DNA of 48,503 nt. It comes from Spirochaetaceae bacterium. GTDB taxonomy: Bacteria > Spirochaetota > Spirochaetia > Treponematales > Breznakiellaceae. Positions 41,886 to 48,503 of the stretch are shown in pieces. The translations under genes were made by a program, and so were the position numbers. The notes beneath the pieces were generated by a model. That model did not search any database. It had not been told where the DNA came from and saw only the letters and a list, made by a program, of their open reading frames with translations. Every line of letters begins with the position of its first letter. The first letter of the stretch is position 1. Location of the stretch: the NCBI GenBank assembly GCA_031281945.1, contig JAITER010000041.1, forward strand, positions 1 to 48,503, written 5' to 3'.

Positions 41886-43814
41886 ATGCTTGATTTTAGA
41901 AGTATGGCGCCAAAAGTAGATTTATACACAATACTGCGCAGTTACTCAAACAGAACCAACAATCATCAAATTCCTTTTGACTATTTTATCAGGTATTTGC
42001 AATCAAACTCCGGCGGAGAATCAATAAGCGGCCAGCACATAGGCGAATGGGCTTCAGCCTCCCGGGAAAAAATAAAAGCCGGCCTTGAAAATCTTGTCAA
42101 AGACAAAAAAATTAAAATAATCGAGGAAGTTTCAGGCCAGCAAACGATTGAGTTGCTTTTTTTTTATGTTGAACTGCTAAAATCAGCTTACGATAATATA
42201 GACGAAAACTCAGAAATTCCTTTGCCGGATGAGCGTTATCTGGGAATAACCATACCTACAGAACAAATTAAAGTCATAAGCGTAGAAAATGATTTGCTTG
42301 ATTATTTAATCAAACCGCAACCGTCGTCAATTCAAATATTAAAATTGATTTTTCAGAACGCCAACGGCAATGTGATTATGCTTAACACCCATCTTCCTGA
42401 ACGCATATTGGAAGTATGCATCGCAAAAATGACGAATTCTTTTAGGCGGCATAACACCCTGGACTTTTTTTCGCAAAAACTCATAGCGCACTTTTATGGA
42501 CAGGAAACTCATGTAAGAAATTTTATGAAAACGCTTATGTCCTCCACCGAAGACACAATTGAAACAATAATTGAAGGCGGCGATTTTTCTTTTTCCGTTT
42601 GGCTTTTTATGTCCCAGGTGATAAAAGCTTATGTTGAAGACCAGGTTGAGCGCGCAAACGATAGAAAACCCAGCCACATAGCTTTGGCTCAGGTCTCTTT
42701 GCTAATAGTTACAATCAGCAATTATTACAAAGTTTTAGCAATGCAAAAAAAAGAAAGAATCGACCATTTTGAAGCTCTGGAAAAACATCTTATGGAGCCG
42801 CCGTATCTATATACAATAAAAGATATATACGCATATAAAATATCATCCAGCAAAACAATGATGGACGTTTACGGAGAAAAAGAAATAACCAGTTTTATAA
42901 ACGGGAAACTTAAAAGCGAAGACGGTCAAAAACTTCCAGAGATTATCAAATATAAATCAGGCGGAGAAGACGGCGGCGACTGGCTGGTTAAAAAAGAAAA
43001 AGTAATACCTTTATGTTCACGGCTTATATCCGAATCAAGAAACACCATACTAAACGAAATACAAACACGCTGGATGAAACTTCTGCGTAATTACCGCAGC
43101 GACCCTGCCATGAAATTTGACGACTCTTTTGAAGAAACGATTAATAAAACGGTCGCCCTTTTTGCGCACCCTTTATTTGTTATAGCCAGGGATAAAATGA
43201 CGGCTGTAATCCAGGAAGAAACCGGGCCGTATCCCAACAACGAATTAATGTTTAACAATTACAAACCCGTCCCCTGGAGAACGCTTTTTGCTTTTAAACG
43301 GGAAACTATATTTAACGTCTGCCGCACGAACTTGCCGTTTTGGTATTCATTGCCATTTTTGGTAAAACTAATCGCCTTCGTTAAATATGGGCCCAAAGCG
43401 CTTGTGGAAAGCAAGAAAAAAGCTCCCAATTTAAAAAATGCAAGTCCGTCCGCCGGCGTCAATCAAAAAAAAGAACAAATAAAAAACGCCGCTCAAAAAA
43501 TAGCAACTGGCTTTTTGCCGAAAGGCGAAACTATAGCAACTTATATGGAAGCGCTAAACGAAAGATGGAATCATTCATTGAATAAGGCGGAACGCGATAA
43601 GATTACAAGAGATGTAAACGCGATTATAAAAAATCACATGACGCAAGCGCTAAAAATACAATCACGTTCCACAATTGATGAACAAATAATAGACGATACA
43701 TCCAACAACATTATAGATTTAAATTTAAGTCTTAAAAAAATAAAAAACAGAAACGCTTTGCAATTGTATATAAAATCTTATATTCTTCAACTGCTTTCAG
43801 ACTCAAAGTTTTAA
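41886..43814 (+). CDS. Unknown conserved-looking protein, 642 residues
   Basis: I do not recognise this protein. It is predicted soluble, with no signal peptide; possible membrane character is limited to a short stretch near residues 265-285 (IALAQVSLLIVTISNYYKV) and PFLVKLIAFVKYG near 480. The composition is normal for a coding gene, helix-rich and lysine/isoleucine-rich. The N-terminus (APKVDLYTILRSYSNRTNNHQI) resembles a winged-helix-like start, which is only an impression. AAGGTGG lies before the ATG. It follows the infB terminator by about 90 bp, where rbfA and truB would be expected, and is probably its own transcription unit. Confidence 0.75.
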   Translation: MLDFRSMAPKVDLYTILRSYSNRTNNHQIPFDYFIRYLQSNSGGESISGQHIGEWASASREKIKAGLENLVKDKKIKIIEEVSGQQTIELLFFYVELLKSAYDNIDENSEIPLPDERYLGITIPTEQIKVISVENDLLDYLIKPQPSSIQILKLIFQNANGNVIMLNTHLPERILEVCIAKMTNSFRRHNTLDFFSQKLIAHFYGQETHVRNFMKTLMSSTEDTIETIIEGGDFSFSVWLFMSQVIKAYVEDQVERANDRKPSHIALAQVSLLIVTISNYYKVLAMQKKERIDHFEALEKHLMEPPYLYTIKDIYAYKISSSKTMMDVYGEKEITSFINGKLKSEDGQKLPEIIKYKSGGEDGGDWLVKKEKVIPLCSRLISESRNTILNEIQTRWMKLLRNYRSDPAMKFDDSFEETINKTVALFAHPLFVIARDKMTAVIQEETGPYPNNELMFNNYKPVPWRTLFAFKRETIFNVCRTNLPFWYSLPFLVKLIAFVKYGPKALVESKKKAPNLKNASPSAGVNQKKEQIKNAAQKIATGFLPKGETIATYMEALNERWNHSLNKAERDKITRDVNAIIKNHMTQALKIQSRSTIDEQIIDDTSNNIIDLNLSLKKIKNRNALQLYIKSYILQLLSDSKF

Positions 43815-44070
43815 AAATCATACGTTGTGAATTGTTCGCGGATTTTTCCAAGTTTTCTTTAAGCGGCAAATGCAGACCCTTATTTTCTATTTTTGTGTCA
43901 ACGTCTATTTTTCCATCCCGCGACAGCAACTCGTCATCCGTCTTAAAATCGCCGGCGTTAAAATTAAAAACGCGCAACAATTCAAGCAAGCCGTTTAAGC
44001 GCAAAAAAGAATATCTTTGGACGCCTTTCCCCAACCGGAGTTTTAAAAAACACTTTATTTGTTTTATAAT
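43732..44070 (-). pseudogene. Possible gene remnant or small gene opposite the 41886 gene end
   Basis: A minus-strand frame is open from about 44070 to 43732 and reads with protein-like composition (for example LRLNGLLELLRVFNF, GKIDVDTKIENKG, LPLKENLEK) through 43815-44034, where no other gene lies. Its only early start codon is TTG at 44034, without a Shine-Dalgarno, and it overlaps the end of the convergent gene by 83 bp. It could be the 3' remnant of a gene truncated near the poly-G tract. No domain is recognised. Confidence 0.25.
44042..44070 (+). promoter_or_regulatory. Upstream treB promoter candidate
   Basis: TTTAAA (44042-44047), 17 nt and a perfect TATAAT (44065-44070) lie upstream of the poly-G tract. 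A transcript from here would start near 44077 and include the tract in its leader. Confidence 0.4.
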
Positions 44071-44094
44071 TTAATGTAGCGCAAAAATAAAAGC

Positions 44095-44125
44095 TTGCGG
44101 GGGGGGGGGGGGGATCGAGTACAAT
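44095..44125 (+). promoter_or_regulatory. Poly-G tract (15 G) inside a putative treB promoter spacer
   Basis: TTGCGG (44095-44100) and TACAAT (44120-44125) could be -35 and -10 boxes. Fifteen G (44099-44113) occupy most of the spacer, now 19 nt long. Loss of two G would give the optimal 17 nt. The treB ATG is at 44201. Spacer length control by a homopolymer is a known phase-variation mechanism; its operation here is inferred. Confidence 0.4.
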
Positions 44126-44200
44126 TTTTATGGATACTGTAAATCAACTTGGGCGGGCTGGCCGCGCATCCTCCACCAAAAAGATTAAATAGGAGACTTT

Positions 44201-45637
44201 ATGGGCAAGTACACGGAAGACGTTAAAAGGCTTTTGGAATGTGTAGGCGGAGCGGAAAACATCAGCACGGTGACTCATTGCGCCACCCGGTTGCGTTTTG
44301 TGCTGGCGCGTCCAGCTAAAGCGGACGTTAAAGAAATTGAAAAAATTCCAAGCGTAAAGGGGCAGTTTACCCAGGCGGGGCAGTTTCAGATTATTATCGG
44401 GAATGACGTAAAGACGTTTTACAACGAGTTTACAGCATATTCCGGGGTTCTGGAAAAAAGCAAAGACGATGTAAAGGCGGACGCAAAGCGCAACATGACC
44501 GTCCCCCAGCGGATGATGGCTACGCTCGCCGAGATTTTTAGCCCGCTGATTCCGGCGCTGGTGGTGGGCGGGCTTCTGCTGGGTCTGCGCAACGTGCTGG
44601 AAGGCATACCGCTGGTAACAGGCGCGGACGGCGCGAAAATCACCCTTACGCAGGCTTCGGTGTTTCTATCCGGCTTAAACCATTTCCTGTGGCTCATTTG
44701 TGAGGCTGTTTTCTTTTTCCTGCCGGTTGGAATCACCTGGTCTGTTACCAAAAAAATGGGCGGAACCGAGATTTTGGGCGTTGTTTTAGGAATATGCCTG
44801 GTTTCGCCCCAGTTGCTCAACGCTTACGCAGTGGCTTCTACGGCGGCGGAACAGATACCGGTGTGGGATTTCGGCTTTGCAAAAATACGGATGATAGGCT
44901 ACCAGGCCCAGGTTATTCCGGCAATTCTCGCGGGACTCACCCTGGCGTACCTGGAACGGTTTTTCCGCCGCATAATCCCGCAGGCGATTTCCATGATATT
45001 TGTACCGCTTTTTTCACTGGTTCCCGCCGCGCTTTTCGCCCACGCCTGCCTGGGGCCTTTCGGCTGGTGGGTGGGTTCCGGCATCTCCACCGTTATTTAC
45101 AGCGGACTTACCGGCCATTTCCGCGCCATCTTCGCCGCCATTTTCGGCTTCTTTTATGCGCCGCTCGTGGTAACCGGCCTCCACCACATGACAAACGCCA
45201 TCGACTTGCAACTTATGAGCGAGTTCGGCGGCACTAACCTTTGGCCGATGATAGCGCTTTCCAACATCGCGCAGGGGTCGGCGGTATTAGCCGTCATCTT
45301 TTTACACCGGGGCGACAAAAAAGAAGAGCAGGTCTCAATTCCGGCGATGATTTCCTGCTATTTGGGCGTTACCGAACCGGCGATGTTCGGGATAAATCTT
45401 AAATACTTTTTTCCGTTTATCGCGGCGATGACCGGTTCCGCGGCGGCGGCCGTCATCTCCGCCGCTTCAGGCGTTATGGCCAACTCGATAGGGGTGGGCG
45501 GCATTCCCGGCATTCTGTCGATTAAGCCGCAGTATTTCGGCGTATTCGCCGTATGTATGCTAACCGCAATCGCCTTGCCTTTCGCCTTAACCGCCGTTTT
45601 CAACCGCCTGGGCGTTTTCAAAAAAAAGGAGGGCTGA
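44201..45637 (+). CDS. treB: Trehalose-specific PTS enzyme IIBC
   Basis: This protein imports trehalose and phosphorylates it to trehalose 6-phosphate. Residues 1 to about 80 form the IIB domain with the phosphorylated Cys27 (THCATRLRF). The rest is the membrane IIC domain with GLHHMTNAID, SNIAQGSAVLAVIF, and SCYLGVTEPAMFGINLKY. Length (478) and sequence feel agree with TreB. There is no IIA domain, so a separate IIA-glucose protein must supply phosphate; none is in the window. GGAG in TAGGAGA lies 7 bp before the ATG. treC follows after 2 bp. The two genes are visibly more GC-rich than their left neighbours. Confidence 0.93.
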   Translation: MGKYTEDVKRLLECVGGAENISTVTHCATRLRFVLARPAKADVKEIEKIPSVKGQFTQAGQFQIIIGNDVKTFYNEFTAYSGVLEKSKDDVKADAKRNMTVPQRMMATLAEIFSPLIPALVVGGLLLGLRNVLEGIPLVTGADGAKITLTQASVFLSGLNHFLWLICEAVFFFLPVGITWSVTKKMGGTEILGVVLGICLVSPQLLNAYAVASTAAEQIPVWDFGFAKIRMIGYQAQVIPAILAGLTLAYLERFFRRIIPQAISMIFVPLFSLVPAALFAHACLGPFGWWVGSGISTVIYSGLTGHFRAIFAAIFGFFYAPLVVTGLHHMTNAIDLQLMSEFGGTNLWPMIALSNIAQGSAVLAVIFLHRGDKKEEQVSIPAMISCYLGVTEPAMFGINLKYFFPFIAAMTGSAAAAVISAASGVMANSIGVGGIPGILSIKPQYFGVFAVCMLTAIALPFALTAVFNRLGVFKKKEG

Positions 45638-45639
45638 AC

Positions 45640-47304
45640 ATGAATCCGGGCGGCGTATGCGTCTATCAAATCTATCTGCGTTCTTTTTTTGACGCAAACG
45701 GGGACGGCGTGGGCGACCTTGCCGGAATCACCGCGAAACTTGATTATATCGCTTCGTTAGGGGTGGATTATATCTGGCTTAATCCCTTTTTCCCGTCCCC
45801 GCAAAACGACAACGGCTACGACGTCTCGGATTACTGCGCGGTAGACCCGCTTTTTGGGACTATGGCGGATTTTGAAACGCTTACCCGCAACGCCGCCGCA
45901 AAAGGGATAGGCGTTATGCTGGATATGGTGTTTAACCACTCCTCCACAGAACATCCCTGGTTTAAAGCCGCGCTTGCCGGAGATAAAAAATACCGTGATT
46001 TTTATTATTTTTTGCCCGCAAAAGAGGACGGCTCGCCGCCTACAAACTGGGTTTCCAAATTCGGCGGCAGCGCCTGGGAAAAAGACGGGGCGGGCGGCTA
46101 TTACCTGCACCTGTTTGACAAGACGCAAGCCGACCTCAACTGGGACAACCCCGCCGTACGGGAAGAACTGGCCGGCATCCTCCGGTTCTGGATAAAAAAG
46201 GGGGTGAAGGGGTTCCGTTTTGACGTGTTCAACCTGACGGACAAGGGCGGCGCGTTTTTGGATGATGGGGCAGGGGACGGGCGGCGGTTTTACACGGACG
46301 GGCGGCAGGTGTTGCCGCGCTTCGCCGCAATGCGCAACGCTATTTTTGACGCAGACGGCGGCGGATTTTTAACTGTGGGCGAAGCGTCTTCCACCACGAT
46401 GGAAAAATGCGCGGCGTACAGCAACCCGAAAACAGGGGCGCTTACGATGACGTTTCATTTTCACCACCTTAAAACCGATTATCCAGACGGCGAAAAATGG
46501 CGGCGCGGGGCGGTGGACTTTCCGCTGTTAAAAAAAATATTGCACGAGTGGCAGGTTTTTATGGGGGAACACGGCGGCTGGGACGCGCTTTTTTGGAACA
46601 ACCACGACCAGCCCCGCGCCCTTACCCGCTTTGCTTCCGCCAAAAGCGCCTTTCATTATCAAAGCGCGACTATGCTCGCCGCCGTCATTCATTTTATGCG
46701 CGGCACGCCATACATATACATGGGCGAAGAAATCGGGATGACCAACCCCGGTTTTCAAAAGATAACGGATTACCGCGATGTGGAAACTTTACGCTATCAC
46801 CGGATTTTACGCGAAAACGGCATGAGTGAAGATGAGGTTATGCGGATAATTCAGGAACGGTCGCGGGACGGCAGCCGTACGCCTATGCAGTGGACGGCGG
46901 ATATTTCCGGTTTTAGCGCCGCTGGAAAATCCTGGATACAGCCCGCGCCAAACAGCGCGGAAATCAACGCGCAATCCGAGGAAGCAAACCCGCGCGGCGT
47001 TTTGGCCTTTTATAAACGGCTTATAGCCCTCCGCAAAGAACTGCCGGTCATCCAAAGCGGGTCTTATACGCCTGTTTTACCGGAATACGCGCCCGTTTTC
47101 GCCTACCGCCGCGACCTGGCAAAGACGCGCCTTGCCTGCGTAAATAATTTTTTTGAAGAAGGCGTTCAAATTAGCTCAAGTGATTTTAACCGCTGGCTGG
47201 GAAAACCGATTGAGTTGCTAGCCTCCAACTACGACGCCTCGCCCCCTTCTTTTGAAGGAGGGCTTTTTTTGCGGCCCTACGAGACGGCGGCCTTTTTGTT
47301 TTAG
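45640..47304 (+). CDS. treC: Trehalose-6-phosphate hydrolase
   Basis: This is a cytoplasmic GH13 alpha-glucosidase that cleaves trehalose 6-phosphate to glucose and glucose 6-phosphate. The catalytic nucleophile is Asp195 (GFRFDVFNL), the acid/base Glu248 (GEASSTT) and the third carboxylate Asp323 (NNHDQPRA). The barrel start VYQIYLRSFFDANGDGVGDL is classic. ATG 45640 is chosen because AAGGAGG (45627-45633) precedes it; the frame extends upstream inside treB. The length is 554 residues. Other oligo-1,6-glucosidases share these motifs, but the adjoining treB decides the assignment. A terminator-like hairpin with seven T lies inside the last 70 bases of the gene. Confidence 0.92.
   Translation: MNPGGVCVYQIYLRSFFDANGDGVGDLAGITAKLDYIASLGVDYIWLNPFFPSPQNDNGYDVSDYCAVDPLFGTMADFETLTRNAAAKGIGVMLDMVFNHSSTEHPWFKAALAGDKKYRDFYYFLPAKEDGSPPTNWVSKFGGSAWEKDGAGGYYLHLFDKTQADLNWDNPAVREELAGILRFWIKKGVKGFRFDVFNLTDKGGAFLDDGAGDGRRFYTDGRQVLPRFAAMRNAIFDADGGGFLTVGEASSTTMEKCAAYSNPKTGALTMTFHFHHLKTDYPDGEKWRRGAVDFPLLKKILHEWQVFMGEHGGWDALFWNNHDQPRALTRFASAKSAFHYQSATMLAAVIHFMRGTPYIYMGEEIGMTNPGFQKITDYRDVETLRYHRILRENGMSEDEVMRIIQERSRDGSRTPMQWTADISGFSAAGKSWIQPAPNSAEINAQSEEANPRGVLAFYKRLIALRKELPVIQSGSYTPVLPEYAPVFAYRRDLAKTRLACVNNFFEEGVQISSSDFNRWLGKPIELLASNYDASPPSFEGGLFLRPYETAAFLF
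47241..47270 (+). terminator. Intrinsic-terminator-like hairpin inside the treC 3' end
   Basis: GCCCCCTTC (47241-47249) pairs with GAAGGAGGGC (47254-47263) with one bulged base and a TTTT loop, followed by seven T (47264-47270). It precedes the treC stop codon by about 32 nt, so it lies in coding sequence. Confidence 0.45.
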
Positions 47305-47339
47305 GTTGTTGGCGCATCGCCGCTTGCCAAAACAGGCGG

Positions 47340-47455
47340 CTGGTAATAAGGCGCTGTATTTGATAAACAACGGACGAAGACCGTTTTTATCAAATACAGC
47401 CAAACTTCAAATGCGCGTAGCGCATTTGAAGTTCAATCCCTTGCGCTTCAAGACA
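47340..47455 (-). repeat. R1 repeat unit, inverted relative to the left end
   Basis: The same two-hairpin unit as at 34-251 appears here in reverse complement: GCGCTGTATTTGATAAAC pairing with its complement, then the AACTTCAAATGCGC hairpin, then CAATCCCTTGCGC. Confidence 0.9.
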
Positions 47456-47830
47456 GAAAGCATTTTCTTTCAGCGCCAAAGGCCGCACGACGCGGCCTTT
47501 GGAACGGGTTAACCCCTTGCGCGTCTGGTGATAAGGCGCTGTATTCGGCTAATCCAGGCGCCAGCTCGCGTCTCGGTTGCCACTGGGGGCTCCGCCCCCA
47601 GTCCCCCGCTGGGCGCGAGTGCGCGCGAAACATTGAGCGCGTCCCGCCGTATCAGGCGGCACAGCGTGGGGCCAGATAACGGCTCCCGCCGTAGAGAAGG
47701 CGACCGGCCCCGCTGGGAGGCCCTGGCCTCCCAGACCCACCGGAAGTTTGCGGCGCCGCTTTGTTTCAAGCGGGCTTTTTCATCGCCGGGCGGTTTTCGC
47801 GGCGCGGCGGCGCCAGGCGGCTTCCGGTCA

Positions 47831-47950
47831 ACACAGGCGTCTGGTGATAAGGCGCTGTATCTGATAAACAACGGACAAAGGCCGTTTTTATCAGATACAG
47901 CCAAACTTCAAATGCGCGTAGCGCATTTGAAGTTCAATCCCTTGCGCTTT
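47831..47950 (-). repeat. R1 repeat unit, second inverted copy
   Basis: A full R1 unit is followed by CTTTCCAGCGGCGGCGGCTT. The reverse complement of that flank matches the first 33 bases of the window, so the left and right ends share more than the R1 unit itself. Confidence 0.9.
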
Positions 47951-48122
47951 CCAGCGGCGGCGGCTTCCGGCTAATCCAGGACGCCGGCTCGCGTCTCGGT
48001 TGCCGCTGGGGGCGCCGCCACTACTCCCCCGCCCACTCCAGGCGCGCGATACTTTGAGCGCGGCCACCCAACCTATGTAGCGCGGCGTGGGGGCCGGTAA
48101 CGGCTCGCGCCTTGGTTGCCGC

Positions 48123-48161
48123 GGGGGGGGGCCCCCCCCCCCCCCCCCCCCGGGGGGGGGG
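48123..48161. repeat. G9-C20-G10 homopolymer block
   Basis: Nine G (48123-48131), twenty C (48132-48151) and ten G (48152-48161) are contiguous. The block could fold into extremely stable hairpins on either strand. Such a perfect block near the window edge may reflect a misassembled or miscalled homopolymer. Confidence 0.7.
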
Positions 48162-48342
48162 CGCGCGCACAAAATATACACGGCCCCCCCGCTCTTCCGA
48201 TGTGCCCGGGCAGATCCCGGCGCGCGCGTTGCTTGCAAGGGGGGGCTCCGCCCCCCCCCCCGCTGGGAGGCCTCGGCCTCCCAGACCCACCAAAAGTTTG
48301 CGGGGCCGCTTTGTTTCAAACGGCGTTCTTCATTGCCGGGCG

Positions 48343-48432
48343 CACATTTTCGCCGCGTTGCGGCGAAAACCGCGCTTTCCGCATAATTTCTCCGCTAAAG
48401 CGGCCAAATTCCCAATCGATTGCGCTTTAAGC
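48343..48432. repeat. R4-type hairpin repeat near the right end
   Basis: TTTTCGCCGC around GTT (perfect complement GCGGCGAAAA) is followed by CCGCGCTTTCCGC, a CCGCTAAAGCGG hairpin and AAATTCCCAATCG. The order matches the element at 14188-14300. Confidence 0.65.
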
Positions 48433-48503
48433 GCGGGGGCTGATAGCGGCTCGCGCCTTGCTTGCCGCTGGGGGCGCCGCCCCCAGTTCCCCCCGCTGGG
48501 CCA

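Larger units (their letters stand above)
47549..48345. repeat. Two diverged direct copies of a GC-rich repeat block
   Basis: Blocks starting CTAATCCAGG at 47549 and 47971, each running on to a CGCTGGGAGG palindrome (47711 and 48261) and AGTTTGCGG...CGCTTTGTTTCAA, are related direct copies. A further R1 unit sits between them. A third partial copy begins near 48435 (GATAGCGGCTCGCG). No gene is supported; long open frames here are repeat-encoded artefacts of high GC. Confidence 0.75.

Noticed and set aside
47252-48430. Several open frames in the right-end GC-rich repeats
   Set aside because: Frames overlap on both strands, are Pro/Arg/Gly/Ala-rich, follow the repeat copies and contain homopolymer-encoded runs.
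1-48503. tRNA, rRNA, tmRNA or phage genes
   Set aside because: No cloverleaf-like segments, rRNA text, integrase, capsid or transposase genes were recognised on reading both strands; a covariance-model scan would be decisive and was not possible.

Overview
The window looks like chromosomal DNA of a spirochaete, most likely a host-associated Treponema. The evidence is gene content and arrangement: one reading frame joins cytidylate kinase to ribosomal protein S1 (an arrangement I recall from Treponema pallidum), there are many lipoproteins with relaxed spirochaetal lipoboxes, rho is followed by rpmE, and rimP-nusA-infB, glgC and a TRAP transporter are present. I recognise no phage, insertion sequence, CRISPR array, rRNA or tRNA. 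Both ends consist of related repeats in opposite orientation, so the window may be a contig that stops in repeats.

Layout. 1-672: palindromic repeats. 673-5355 (+): TRAP transporter dctPQM, fluoride channel crcB, Fe-S aldo/keto reductase. 5369-8803 (-): a ClpA-type AAA+ ATPase fused in frame to a TPR lipoprotein. 8971-14139 (+): a repetitive coiled-coil protein, an M30-like metallopeptidase lipoprotein and a UvrD/PcrA helicase. 14438-20155 (-): acyl-ACP thioesterase, rpmE, rho, rnc, acpP, rpmF, cutC. 20584-24637 (+): BspA-type LRR lipoprotein, def, cmk-rpsA. 24925-32289 (-): a single-chain ECF module (ATPase-ATPase-EcfT), AI-2E-family permease, divergent family-4 uracil-DNA glycosylase, S41 protease, glycosyltransferase. 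32770-33804 (+): WecA/TagO-like sugar-phosphate transferase. 34103-36400 (-): glgC-moxR. 36965-43814 (+): rimP-nusA-infB and a large unknown protein. 44201-47304 (+): trehalose PTS treB-treC. 47305-48503: GC-rich repeats.

How the genes work together. Most of the set is housekeeping: translation (rpmE, rpmF, def, S1, RimP, IF-2), transcription (Rho, NusA), fatty-acid metabolism (AcpP, thioesterase) and RNA processing (RNase III). Carbon uptake is served by the TRAP system and by TreB/TreC, and glycogen synthesis by GlgC. The glycosyltransferase and the WecA-like enzyme suggest a surface polysaccharide.

The most unusual features concern genome architecture. There are several families of small palindromic elements. 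One is a 114-bp MITE-like repeat whose two near-identical direct copies bracket the glycosyltransferase gene. Fifteen- to sixteen-base poly-G/C tracts lie in the putative treB promoter spacer, between the glycosyltransferase and wecA-like genes, and at the wecA 3' end, a pattern that fits phase-variable contingency loci. Nine-base A runs sit at the seams of two fused proteins, where a one-base slip would produce a tidy stop followed by a start. Several genes have a -10-like box so close to the ATG, with no Shine-Dalgarno, that leaderless mRNAs are plausible. All statements are from reading the sequence only; no database search was run.
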